NCBI RefSeq assembly: GCF_017874715.1
Contig: NZ_JAGGLR010000027.1
Location: forward strand, 1-64,000
DNA: 64,000 nucleotides
Reading direction: 5' to 3'
From: Streptomyces iranensis
GTDB lineage: Bacteria > Actinomycetota > Actinomycetes > Streptomycetales > Streptomycetaceae
The notes under the pieces were generated by a model that searched no databases, had not been told where the DNA came from, and saw only the letters and a program-made list of their open reading frames with translations. A program made the position numbers and the translations under genes. Below, piece after piece: positions 16,807-25,212 of the stretch. How positions within the stretch are numbered: the first letter of the stretch is position 1; every line of letters starts with the position of its first letter.

Positions 16807-17819
16807 GCATCTCGTACGGCAGCTTCCCCGGTACGCGGCCGCGTCGGCTGCGCACCACGCCCGCGATGCGGCGCATGGTCGCGGAGACCCGGCTGCACCC
16901 GGCCGAGCTGATCCTGCCCGCGTTCGTCCGCGAGGGCGTGAGCGAGCCGGTGCCGCTCCAGTCGATGCCGGGCGTGGTCCAGCACAGCCGGGACACGCTG
17001 CGGAAGGCGGCGGCCGAGGCGGTCGCCGCTGGGATCGGCGGGATCATGCTCTTCGGGGTGCCGGAGGAGTCCAAGAAGGATGCGGTCGGCACCCCCGGCA
17101 CCGACCCGGACGGCATCCTCCAGGTGGCGATCCGCGATGTGCGCGCCGAGGTCGGCGACGACCTCGTGATCATGTCCGACCTCTGTCTGGACGAGCACGT
17201 CGACCACGGCCACTGCGGGGTCCTGGACGCCGAGGGCCGGGTGGACAACGACGCCACGCTGGAGCGGTACGCGGAGATGGCGCGCGTCCAGGCCGACGCG
17301 GGCGTCCACACCGTGGGCCCCAGCGGGATGATGGACGGGCAGGTCCGGGTGGTCCGTGAGGCGCTGGACGGCGCCGGGCACCAGGACGTGTCGATCCTCG
17401 CCTACACCGCGAAATACGCCTCCGCCTTCTACGGCCCGTTCCGCGAGGCGGTGGGCTCCTCGCTGAAGGGCGACCGCAAGACCTACCAGCAGGACCCGGC
17501 CAACGCCCGCGAGTCGCTGCGCGAGCTGGAGCTGGACCTGGCCGAGGGCGCGGACATGGTCATGGTCAAGCCGGCCCTGCCGTACCTGGACATCCTGCGG
17601 CAGTTCGCCGACGCCGTGGACGTGCCGGTGGCCGCGTACCAGATCTCCGGCGAGTACGCGATGGTCGAGGCGGCCGCGGCCAACGGCTGGATCGACCGCG
17701 ACCGCGCCATCATGGAGACGCTGACCTCGGTGCGGCGCGCGGGCGCGGGGCTGATCCTCACGTACTGGGCGACCGAGGTGGCCCGGCGGCTGAACCGGGG
17801 GGAGCAGCCCGGCGGCTGA
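16803..17819 (+). CDS. hemB: Delta-aminolevulinic acid dehydratase (porphobilinogen synthase)
   Basis: A 338-residue enzyme that condenses two 5-aminolevulinate molecules into porphobilinogen. The Schiff-base Lys is in MVKPALPYLD and the second active-site Lys in AYTAKYASAFYGP; GPSGMMDGQV is also typical. The metal loop reads DLCLDEHVDHGHCG, with Cys-Asp-Cys where the zinc enzymes have three Cys. A TTG start overlaps the hemD stop. This is the last gene of the rex-hem operon; beyond it the sequence becomes an accessory island with gene remnants. Confidence 0.96.
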   Translation: MSISYGSFPGTRPRRLRTTPAMRRMVAETRLHPAELILPAFVREGVSEPVPLQSMPGVVQHSRDTLRKAAAEAVAAGIGGIMLFGVPEESKKDAVGTPGTDPDGILQVAIRDVRAEVGDDLVIMSDLCLDEHVDHGHCGVLDAEGRVDNDATLERYAEMARVQADAGVHTVGPSGMMDGQVRVVREALDGAGHQDVSILAYTAKYASAFYGPFREAVGSSLKGDRKTYQQDPANARESLRELELDLAEGADMVMVKPALPYLDILRQFADAVDVPVAAYQISGEYAMVEAAAANGWIDRDRAIMETLTSVRRAGAGLILTYWATEVARRLNRGEQPGG

Positions 17820-17881
17820 CCTGGAGTCGTCGTCTGCCGTGCCGGGGGCTGACCTGGAGTCGTCGCCGCCGTGCCTGAGGC

Positions 17882-18655
17882 TCACCCGGCGCGGCCGTCT
17901 CCCGTGCCTGATCGGCCTGGGTCCGTGGCCGACGGGGCGAGGACGGTGGCCGCCAGGTGGTCGTGGAACCAGCGGTGCCCCGGGTCGGCCGAGTTGCGGG
18001 GGTGCCAGGCCATGGCGAGGTCGACGGGTGCCAGGTCGAGGGGGATGGGGAAGGTGCGCAGCCTCAGGGCCGAGGTGGCGTCGGGGAGCCAGTCGCCCAG
18101 GGTGAGTGCGACGAGGTCGGTGTCCCGGGCGAGCATCATCGCGCTCGTGTGGCTGGGTACGACGACCGCGATCCGGCGCCGCAGTCCGCGTTCGGCGAGT
18201 GCGCTGTCAATGGGGCCGAGGCGCTTGCCGTGCCGGGAGATACCGATGTGGTCGGCGGCGGCGTAACGGCGGGCGTCGATCCGCCCGTCGAAGAGGGGAT
18301 GACCGCCGCGGGCGATGCCGGCCATCGTCATCCGGGTGAGCGGTCGGCTTCGGATCTCCGGGTCCAGGGGTCCGAGGACGCCCAGTTCGACGTCCACCCA
18401 CCCCTGCCGCGCCGAGGCCGCGGCTCCCGGCCGCGGCCCCCCAGCCCCGGCCCAAGCCCCGTGCGTGGCCCCCGGCTCCGGCCCCGGCGGGCGGGGCGGG
18501 GGCCCAGGGTTGGGCATTGAGCGCCCGGCGAGGAAGAAGTCACCGGTGGTGTGGTCGGCCCGCTTGGTGATCAGGCCGATGGCGGTGATCGCGCCGAAGG
18601 AGACGGTGAGCAGGGACCAGTCGACGGCTCCGAGATTCGGGGCGCCGGTCATCAT
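17882..18655 (-). pseudogene. Chimeric remnant: SSS symporter N-terminus joined to a LysR C-terminal domain
   Basis: A 257-codon open frame that is not one natural protein. Residues 1-47 (VDWSLLTVSFGAITAIGLIT, then TGDFFLAGRSMP) are the start of a sodium:solute symporter. About 48-85 are a Pro/Gly/Ala linker. From about 86 onward (WVDVELGVLGPLDPEI, later PSHTSAMMLARDTDLVALT and WHPRNSADPGHRWFHDHL) it is the effector-binding half of a LysR regulator, without its DNA-binding domain. The start overlaps the stop of the kinase gene (ATGATGA), so the symporter once belonged to that operon. A deletion probably fused it to an adjacent LysR gene on the same strand. It may still be translated, but a working transporter or regulator is unlikely. 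Confidence 0.75.
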
Positions 18656-19272
18656 CGGTCCCCGACCACGAAGTCGGCGGCCGCCCGCCCGGGGGCGACC
18701 AGCCGGGCGTTGGCCTCGTCGGAGCTGAGGACGAAGCGCTCGGCCTCCTCGCGCGGCTTGCCGAACCGCTCATGGCGGTCGATCAGCCGGCGCACCCGCT
18801 CCTCGGTGTCCAGGTCGACCCACCAGGTCTCGTCCAGCAGTTCGCGGACCGGGAGCCAGGGCGCCTCGTCGAGCAGCAGGTAGTTCCCGTCGGTGATCAC
18901 CAGCGGGATCTCCGGCGCCACCGGGATGGAGCCCGCGACCGGCTGCTCGAGCTCGCGGTCGAACCCCGGCGCGTAGACGACCTCCCCGGTGCGCGGCGCC
19001 CGCAGCCGCCGCAGCAGCGCGGTGTAGCCGTACGGGTCGAAGGTCTCCGGTGCGCCCTTGCGGCTGATCAGGCCGAGTCGGCGCAGTTCGGCGTCGGCGA
19101 GGTGGAAGCCGTCCATCGGCACCAGGACGGCCCGGTCGGCGCCGAGGGCGTCGACCAGGTACGCGGCGAGGGTGGTCTTACCGGCCCCGGGCGGTCCGGC
19201 GATGCCGAGCAGGCGGCGGCCGCCTGCGTCGGCCAGGCGCTGGGCACGCTCAAGGAGTTGCTGGGGAGTCAT
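18652..19272 (-). CDS. Nucleoside/nucleotide kinase family protein (uridine kinase-like)
   Basis: A 206-residue P-loop kinase of the uridine kinase/phosphoribulokinase/YggC type. The Walker A is GIAGPPGAGKTTLAAYL (about 22-38), followed by VPMDGFHLAD with the substrate-binding Asp, DPYGYTALLRRL, and ITDGNYLLLDE. Members of this group phosphorylate sugars or nucleosides; the catabolic context suggests a sugar-type substrate, which is inference. The ATG at 19272 begins MTPQQLLER. The gene sits between a dehalogenase-like HAD gene and a truncated symporter on the same strand. Confidence 0.8.
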   Translation of the reverse strand: MTPQQLLERAQRLADAGGRRLLGIAGPPGAGKTTLAAYLVDALGADRAVLVPMDGFHLADAELRRLGLISRKGAPETFDPYGYTALLRRLRAPRTGEVVYAPGFDRELEQPVAGSIPVAPEIPLVITDGNYLLLDEAPWLPVRELLDETWWVDLDTEERVRRLIDRHERFGKPREEAERFVLSSDEANARLVAPGRAAADFVVGDR

Positions 19273-19401
19273 GGCGGATGCTTTCGGCGGTTTCGGAGAT
19301 TCTGTCGTGGTGAGCTTCCCCCTCTTTTCGCCTTCGTCCCTGCTGCACATCGCAGCCGGCCGACGGGGTCGTGACGACCCCACCAGCGGCTCCGGATCAC
19401 G

Positions 19402-20085
19402 TCAGGGGCGCGGGGTGCCAGTCAGCTCGGCGAGCGAGCCCAGGTGCATGTCGAACCGGTCCCCGGCGGCGGGCGGGTCGCCGCCGGGCCGCTCGAGGTA
19501 GGCGGTACGCAGGCCGATCGCCTGCGCGCCGCGCAGGTCCCAGGCGTGCGCGGCAACCATCAGCATCCGGTCCGGGGACCCGCCCGCGCAGTCGATCGCC
19601 AGTTGGTACACGGCCGGGTCGGGCTTGTAGGTGCCGACGGCCTGTGTGGACAGCGCAGTGTGCCAGCGCAGACCGGCGGCCGCGTTCATCCGCAGCAGTG
19701 CCGTCACATCCGCGTTGGACAGGCCGATCAGCTCGTGGTCGGCGCCGAGCCGGGCCAGCGCGTCCGCGGAGTCGGACCAGGCGGGCCGCTGCCGGGCGGC
19801 GCGGACCAGCGTGTCGACGACGGCCGGGTCGGACAGACCCGTGGCGTCGACGACCACCTGCGCGGCCTCGCGGTCCAGCACCGCGCCGGGCACATAGGCC
19901 CGCTCGAGGTCGACGATCCGGCGGTGCTCGGTGGAGATGTGGCGACCCCAGAGTGTGACCAGGTCGTCGACCCGCCCGGGGTCGGGGACAAGCTCGGCCA
20001 GGGCGGCGCGCAGGCCCGCGGTGTCGTCCACGAGGGTGCCGAGGATGTCGAAGACGATCGTGTCAACGTCGTGCAGGGGCGGCAT
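19402..20085 (-). CDS. HAD hydrolase, haloacid dehalogenase type II-like
   Basis: A 227-residue HAD protein resembling L-2-haloacid dehalogenases. The nucleophile is the Asp of FDILGTLVD, ELIGLSNADVTALLRM carries the Ser-Asn pair, KPDPAVYQLA the catalytic Lys, and VAAHAWDLRGAQAIGLRTAY matches the type II AxxxWDLxGA block. Real dehalogenation is not certain, because many homologues act on phosphoesters. The ATG at 20085 has GGGAGAG just upstream. It is divergently transcribed from the IlvD-like gene across a 139-base regulatory region. Confidence 0.8.
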   Translation of the reverse strand: MPPLHDVDTIVFDILGTLVDDTAGLRAALAELVPDPGRVDDLVTLWGRHISTEHRRIVDLERAYVPGAVLDREAAQVVVDATGLSDPAVVDTLVRAARQRPAWSDSADALARLGADHELIGLSNADVTALLRMNAAAGLRWHTALSTQAVGTYKPDPAVYQLAIDCAGGSPDRMLMVAAHAWDLRGAQAIGLRTAYLERPGGDPPAAGDRFDMHLGSLAELTGTPRP

Positions 20086-20151
20086 GGCTCTCCCATATGC
20101 GTCATCGGTTGGGGGGCGATTCTGCGTGCCCTGGCTGTAAAAAGTAAAGTG

Positions 20152-20180
20152 TTGACATTTTCCATGTCCACTCCTAGCGT
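20152..20180 (+). promoter_or_regulatory. Promoter and possible GntR operator for the IlvD-like operon
   Basis: TTGACA at 20152-20157, a 17-base spacer and TAGCGT at 20175-20180 make a good vegetative (HrdB-type) promoter. The -35 box is also the left arm of an imperfect inverted repeat, TTGACA-N7-TGTCCA (20152-20170), so a repressor such as the GntR protein encoded downstream could block it. The flanking AAAAAGTAAAGTG is unusually AT-rich for this genome. Confidence 0.6.
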
Positions 20181-20224
20181 CGTCGGACAGTGATTGACGC
20201 CTTGACGAAGTGGAGACGGAGCCG

Positions 20225-21868
20225 ATGAATTCGCGCCGCAGCTGGGTCCGGTACCAGGGCACCGACCGTGCGTTCGCCCGGTCGTGGTTCTACGGAACCG
20301 GACGCACCGAGGAGGAGCTGCGGCGCCCCCTGGTCGCCGTGGCCTGTGCATGGAACGAGATCGCCGCCGAAAATGTCCACCTCGAGCGGGTCGCCCGCCG
20401 GGTCAAGGACGGGGTGCTTGCGGCGGGCGCGACCCCGATGGAGTTCGGGGTCATCCACGCGACCGACGTCCTCAGCGAGGCCAGCGAGGGGATGCGCTAT
20501 GTCCTGCCTGCCCGGGAGACGATCGCGGACTCCGTGGAGCTGATGGTCCAGGCGCACGCGTTCGACGCGCTGGTCGTGATCGCCGGTGGCGACAAGGTGA
20601 CCCCTGGCATGCTCATGGGGGCACTGCGCTGCGAGTTGCCGACCGTCTACGTCTACGCGGGCACCACCGAGACCGGAGTCCTCGACGGGGAGGAGCTCTC
20701 CTGGGAGACCGTGTTCGAGGGTATCGGCCGCGTGCACGCCGGCGAGATCGACGCGGCCCAGCTCGCCCGCCTCGAGCTGGCGCAGATGCCCGGCGCCGGG
20801 GGCGGTGCGAGCGCGTACACCGGCAACACGATGGCACTGTGCGCCGAGGCGATGGGCCTGTCGCTCCCGGGTGCGGGCAGCGTCGTGGCCGGCAGCGCCG
20901 AGCACCTGCGGATCGCCTACGCCAGCGGGCGCGAGATCGTCTCCCTGCTCGAGAAGGAGCTCACGATCGACCAGGTCGTCACCTCCGAGGCGATCCGGAA
21001 CGCGGCCCGGGTGGCCCTGGCAGTGTGCGGCTCGACGAACATCTCGCTGCACCTGCCGGCGATCGCGCACGAGGCGGGGGTGAAGTTCGACTGGCACGAC
21101 TTCGGGTTGCTCGCCGCCAGCACGCCGACGCTGGTCAAGCTGCGCCCGTCCGGCGAGGTCTCGCTGCCGCAGTTCCACCGGGCCGGGGGTGTGCAGGCGC
21201 TCCTGCGCGAGCTGGCCCCGCTACTGGAGGACAGTGCGCGGATCCGCCCGGTCGCCGACGCCGACCCGGGCTGGACCGAGGGCGTGATCGCGCCGCTGGA
21301 CGAGCCGCTGGACACGACGGGCGGGCTGACCGTGCTGCGCGGCTCGCTCGCCCCGAGTGGCGCCATTGTCAAAAGCGGTGGCGTTCCGGCTCAGTTGCTG
21401 CGCCACACGGGCCCGGCCAAGGTGTTCGAGAACGAGGAGGACGCGATCGTCGCCATCCACGGCGGCCGGATCCATTCCGGCGACGTGGTGGTGATCCGCA
21501 ATGAGGGCCCCCGGGGTGGCCCCGGCTTCCGTGAGATGCTGGGCGCGACCGCGGCCATCGTCGGCATGGGGCTGGCCGAGACCGTCGTACTGATCACGGA
21601 CGGCCGGTTCTCCGGCGCTTCGCACGGCGCGGCCATCGGCTACGTCTGCCCGGAGGCGGCCTCCGGCGGGCCCATCGCCTTCGTCCGGGAGGGCGACCAG
21701 GTCTCGATCGATCTTGTTGACGGACGGCTCGACATCGACGTCGACGAGGCGACCCTGCGGGCCCGCACGCCGTCGCCCGGCCGTCAGGTCCCGGAGAAGG
21801 GCGTGTTGGCACGCTACGCACGGTCGGTATCGGAAGCATGTGATGGCGCCGTCACAACGAACCAGTGA
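20225..21868 (+). CDS. IlvD/Edd-family dehydratase homologue lacking the iron-sulfur cysteines
   Basis: A 547-residue protein alignable with dihydroxy-acid and sugar-acid dehydratases over its length: WNEI...HL near 43-53, RETIADSVELM (97-107), GGDKVTPGMLMGALR (121-135), GNTMALCAEAMG near 200, NEGPRGGPGFREM, and the C-terminal catalytic ITDGRFSGASHG. The three Cys that hold the [2Fe-2S] or [4Fe-4S] cluster are all replaced: E49 where TPCN is expected, G122 in GGDK instead of GCDK, and G192 in GAGGG instead of GACGG. It is therefore unlikely to be a biosynthetic IlvD. Its neighbours suggest sugar-acid or hydroxy-acid catabolism. The ATG at 20225 follows GACGGAG closely; a GTG lies 15 bases upstream. 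Confidence 0.82.
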   Translation: MNSRRSWVRYQGTDRAFARSWFYGTGRTEEELRRPLVAVACAWNEIAAENVHLERVARRVKDGVLAAGATPMEFGVIHATDVLSEASEGMRYVLPARETIADSVELMVQAHAFDALVVIAGGDKVTPGMLMGALRCELPTVYVYAGTTETGVLDGEELSWETVFEGIGRVHAGEIDAAQLARLELAQMPGAGGGASAYTGNTMALCAEAMGLSLPGAGSVVAGSAEHLRIAYASGREIVSLLEKELTIDQVVTSEAIRNAARVALAVCGSTNISLHLPAIAHEAGVKFDWHDFGLLAASTPTLVKLRPSGEVSLPQFHRAGGVQALLRELAPLLEDSARIRPVADADPGWTEGVIAPLDEPLDTTGGLTVLRGSLAPSGAIVKSGGVPAQLLRHTGPAKVFENEEDAIVAIHGGRIHSGDVVVIRNEGPRGGPGFREMLGATAAIVGMGLAETVVLITDGRFSGASHGAAIGYVCPEAASGGPIAFVREGDQVSIDLVDGRLDIDVDEATLRARTPSPGRQVPEKGVLARYARSVSEACDGAVTTNQ

Positions 21869-21903
21869 CAGGCGGGCGGGACGAGGAGAGGCACGGTGCG
21901 GTG

Positions 21904-22572
21904 ATGCGCAAGGTCGAGCACAAGCTGCTGTTCGAATCGGTGGCGGACACGCTGCGACAGGCCATCCTGAACGGCGACTTCCAGCCCGGCGAACGCCTCA
22001 ACGAGGTGTCGATCTCGCGGACCCTGAACCTCTCCCGCGGGCCCATCCGGGAGGCACTCCGCCAGCTCGCGCAGGAAGGGATGATCACGCTCATCCCGCA
22101 GCGCGGAGCGCGCGTCGTGGAGGTCGACCAGCGGGAAGCGCTCGCGGCGCTCGCCATCCGCGAGCTGCTGGAGACGATGGCCGCCGAGGACCTGTGCGAG
22201 GTCATCACCCCCAAACAGATCGGCCACCTGCGTGATCTCACCGAACGCATGCGACGGGCGGAACAGGACCGGGAGTTCGTCGACATGGTGAGCCTGGACT
22301 TCCAGTTCCACCGGGACCTGATGGACATCGCCTCGACCGACACCGCGAGGCGCACCTGGACCATCCTGAGTGGCAAGCTGATGCTGTTCCAGTCGATCGG
22401 TGACCGGACCTTCGCCGCGAGCCTGTCGGTGAGCGACTCGCACTGGCCGATCATCGACGCGCTCGAGAGGCACGACGCGAAGCGATTCCGCACGACCATG
22501 CTCGGCCATATCGAGGAGAACCGGAGCTCGGTGCTCGGATTCCCCGAACCGTCGGCAGACGACGGCCACTAG
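21904..22572 (+). CDS. GntR-family regulator, FadR/FCD type
   Basis: A 222-residue repressor with an N-terminal winged helix (VADTLRQAILNGDFQPGERL, then LSRGPIREALRQLAQEGMI and the wing PQRGARVVEV) and a C-terminal all-helical FCD effector domain (about 80-210) containing DFQFHRDLMDIA and the metal-binding His residues near 190. It most likely senses an acid intermediate of the pathway encoded by its neighbours. GTG at 21865 overlaps the stop of the preceding gene and GTG/ATG at 21901/21904 follow GAGGAGAGG; the latter was preferred. The upstream promoter palindrome is a candidate target. Confidence 0.85.
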   Translation: MRKVEHKLLFESVADTLRQAILNGDFQPGERLNEVSISRTLNLSRGPIREALRQLAQEGMITLIPQRGARVVEVDQREALAALAIRELLETMAAEDLCEVITPKQIGHLRDLTERMRRAEQDREFVDMVSLDFQFHRDLMDIASTDTARRTWTILSGKLMLFQSIGDRTFAASLSVSDSHWPIIDALERHDAKRFRTTMLGHIEENRSSVLGFPEPSADDGH

Positions 22573-22649
22573 GGCGGGCTGTGCCGGTCCGGCCCGCGCC
22601 GCCCCCAGCTGCCGGATCGGGTATCGCCGCCTGGAAAGGGTTCGCCACC

Positions 22650-23040
22650 ATGAACAACAGCAATCCCGCACCGAGCGGCTCGATCGTCGCCGCCGTCACG
22701 CCGTTCCACCCATCCGGCGAGATCGACGAGGAGGTCTTTGCCGAGCACGGGGGGCATCTCCTCGGCAAGGGTGCCGATGGCGTTCTCGTCGAAGGCTCGA
22801 CCGGCGAGGTCCGGGCCCCCGAACGGAACGAGAAGACGCGGCTGGATCAGGAGGAGAAGACGCGGCTGCGCGCCCTGGACCGGCGACGCCGTCGGCCCGG
22901 ACGCCCAACTCGCCCGGGGTCCCAGCGGAATCCGCACCGGCGGAACCTTGGCGGCCTCCCTCGCGACCCGGGCGGCCGGTGCGGACGCGGCACTGGTCGT
23001 CCCGCCGTAGTTCGTCGACCGCATCCGGGAGGCGGGGCGC
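22650..23040 (+). pseudogene. DapA-family aldolase remnant, frameshifted
   Basis: An ATG at 22650, after GGAAAGG, opens a frame with the beginning of a dihydrodipicolinate synthase-like aldolase: GSIVAAVTPFHPSGEIDEEV, then GADGVLVEGSTGEVRAP, where functional enzymes have GTTGE. The similarity then shifts frame, and TGGTLAASLATRAAGADAAL followed by VVPP (about 22935-23010) continues the same domain (family GADAALVVPPYY). Nothing of the remaining 200 residues is present. KDG-type aldolases of this family often follow IlvD-like dehydratases, so the intact ancestor probably belonged to this pathway. Confidence 0.7.
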
Positions 23041-23659
23041 GGGCGCTTCCGACGCAGCGGCCCCGGCGAGCGTTACCCCACTTACCCCAGTGAAGCCTGC
23101 AAGGCCACTGTGACCACAGCAAACGTCGCGTACGTCGCGTACGTCGAGCACGTCGAGCACGTCGCGTAGGAGCGTTCCCGCACGCCGCGGTGGTGCGCGA
23201 TCGGCCGTCGCGGACACCAGGTGACCTGCTGTACGTCTCGGGACAGCGCCGCTGCCCCTGACACCTGACGTTCCTCCCGTGCGACCTGAACACACTTCCG
23301 GGTCCCCGCACCGCCCAACGCGCCGACACCTCCATCGTCGACAGCATCGGGGAGCACGAGCTGCCCGCGTCGACGGGGTACGTCCCCGACGGCTTGCCCG
23401 AGGTTGTCGCCGAGACCGGCGAAGTGCCGGCCGGTGTGAAGCCCGGTCGTGAGAACACCGGCGTCATCTCCGCGCTGGGCGCGTCCTCTCCGCAATGGGC
23501 GCGTCCTCTCCGCGCTGGGCGGACGGCGACGGTGACCGAACTTCCTCAGCCCCCTGACTGGTGCCACGAGGCGCCACGAAGAGAGCCGCATCCGCACCAC
23601 ACTCACCTCCTCCCGGCCCGATCGGGCTTCCTCGCCCGGCAACAGCACAGGAGTTCCCC
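23041..23659 (+). other. Degenerate region with gene fragments and short tandem repeats
   Basis: No intact gene fits these 620 bases. Fragments look coding: GDLLYVSGQ at 23220-23246 resembles the core of RidA-like proteins, and a stretch at about 23320-23475 (TSIVDSIGEHELP, later VAETGEVPAGVKPGREN) resembles the C-terminal part of ornithine cyclodeaminase-type proteins. There are also five 9-base units related to CGTCGCGTA (23124-23168) and nearly three 20-base units, TCTCCGCGCTGGGCGCGTCC (23467-23521). This looks like the decayed remainder of a catabolic operon. Confidence 0.5.
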
Positions 23660-25027
23660 ATGACAGCATCAAGCGTCCTGGACGATGCGCCGCTGAACGG
23701 ATTCCACAAGAAACTCGCCCTGTACTCCTCCGGAGGCCCCTTCCTCGACGGCTACATCCTGAGCATCGTGGGCGTTGCCATCGTGCAACTGGGGCCGCAG
23801 ATGCATCTCTCCGATGCCGCCCTGGGGCTGATCGGCGCTTCCGCCCTCATAGGCATCTTCTTCGGCGCCTTCCTCGGCGGATACCTGACCGACAAGTTCG
23901 GCAGGCAGGTGTTGTACACCATCGATCTGATCGCCATCATCGGATGTTCGGTGGCGCAGTTCTGGGCCACCGATCCGGTATGGCTGTTCGTCCTGCGCCT
24001 GCTGATCGGCATGGCCGTGGGCGCCGACTACCCGATCGCCACCTCGCTCCTGGCCGAGTTCACGCCGCGCCGCTACCGAGGCCCGCTCCTCGGCGGCCTG
24101 ATGGTGATGTGGTTCGTCGGCGCGGCGACCGCCTATGTCGTCGGCGAAGCCCTGTTGACCGTCGACGGCACCGGCTGGCGGTGGATGCTTGCCAGCGCCG
24201 CGTTGCCTGCCCTCCTCATCGTGCTGCTTCGGCTGGGCACTCCCGAGTCCCCGCGCTGGTTGGCCAAGAAGGGGCGCGTCGACGAGGCCAATGCCGTGAT
24301 GCGCAAGGTGTTCGGCGACCAGGCCAGCATTTCTGACCTGCCCGAAGAAGAGCACGAGAGCGTCGGCCTGATGCTGCTGTGGCGGTCCGGCTACGTCGGA
24401 CGCATGCTGTTCGTCAGTGCCTTTTGGACATGCTCGATCGTGCCGCTGTTCGCGGTGTATGCCTTCGGACCCCGCATCCTCGGCGCGCTCCACCTCAACG
24501 GCCACCTGGCCAACATCGGCTCGGCCCTGATCACGGTCTTCTTCGTGGTCGGCTGTGTCCTCGCCATGGTGGTCATCAACCGCATGGGCCGGCGGGCCCT
24601 GATCATCCACAGTTTCACCTGGTCCGGTCTGGCACTTCTGGTGCTCGGCCTGTTCCCCTCCGCCCCCGCCGCCGTGATCATGATCTTGTTCGCCGCCTAC
24701 GCCGTCCTCATCGGAGGCGCCCAAAACCTCCAGTGGATCTACCCGAACGAACTGTTCCCCACCGAGGTTCGGGGAACCGCTGTCGGCCTCGCCTCGTCGC
24801 TGAGCAGGGTCGGCGCGGCGATCGGTACCTATCTCGTCCCGCTCGCCCTGACCTCGTGGGGAATCGGCCCGACGATGCTCGTGGCAGCGGCCATCACCCT
24901 GCTCGGAGCAGGCATCTCGATGCGATGGGCCCCGGAGACGCATGGCCTGGCCCTCCACGAATCCGCTGCTCTGGCCGAACCGGCGACCGCCAACGCTGAG
25001 CCTCGATCCACGCATCACGTCATGTGA
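23660..25027 (+). CDS. MFS transporter (sugar/aromatic-acid porter type)
   Basis: A 455-residue twelve-helix carrier. Conserved MFS motifs are GGYLTDKFGRQVLY after helix 2, LLIGMAVGADYPIATSLLAEF (helices 4-5), RYRGPLLGGLMVMWF, PESPRWLAKKGR before the central loop, RMGRRALI, and NELFPTEVRGTAVGLASSLSR near helix 10. This pattern is that of sugar porters and related carboxylate carriers. It is intact while the genes just upstream are decayed, and is likely the uptake system of the accessory operon. The ATG follows CAGGAG. Confidence 0.87.
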   Translation: MTASSVLDDAPLNGFHKKLALYSSGGPFLDGYILSIVGVAIVQLGPQMHLSDAALGLIGASALIGIFFGAFLGGYLTDKFGRQVLYTIDLIAIIGCSVAQFWATDPVWLFVLRLLIGMAVGADYPIATSLLAEFTPRRYRGPLLGGLMVMWFVGAATAYVVGEALLTVDGTGWRWMLASAALPALLIVLLRLGTPESPRWLAKKGRVDEANAVMRKVFGDQASISDLPEEEHESVGLMLLWRSGYVGRMLFVSAFWTCSIVPLFAVYAFGPRILGALHLNGHLANIGSALITVFFVVGCVLAMVVINRMGRRALIIHSFTWSGLALLVLGLFPSAPAAVIMILFAAYAVLIGGAQNLQWIYPNELFPTEVRGTAVGLASSLSRVGAAIGTYLVPLALTSWGIGPTMLVAAAITLLGAGISMRWAPETHGLALHESAALAEPATANAEPRSTHHVM

Positions 25028-25031
25028 CGGT

Positions 25032-25054
25032 GAACCGCACTCTCTGCGCGGTTC
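25032..25054 (+). terminator. Possible terminator after the MFS gene
   Basis: GAACCGC and GCGGTTC form a 7-base stem with a 9-base loop five bases after the MFS stop. It is short, so it is only a weak candidate. Confidence 0.4.
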
Positions 25055-25212
25055 CTCCTCGCCCCCCGTGGCCGGGGGCGCCCAGGCGTACAGCCGGGGG
25101 AATTTCCAGGAAATCTCGGCAGAGGGCACATCCATCGGGCCCTTCCGGACGTCTGATCAGGGAGCGGCCCTGTGATGTGGCCGCAGGCCAGGGGCATTTG
25201 GAGATATTCACG

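Noticed and set aside
23124..23168. CRISPR-like short repeats
   Set aside because: The units are only 9 bases and directly adjacent with no spacers; this is a simple tandem repeat.
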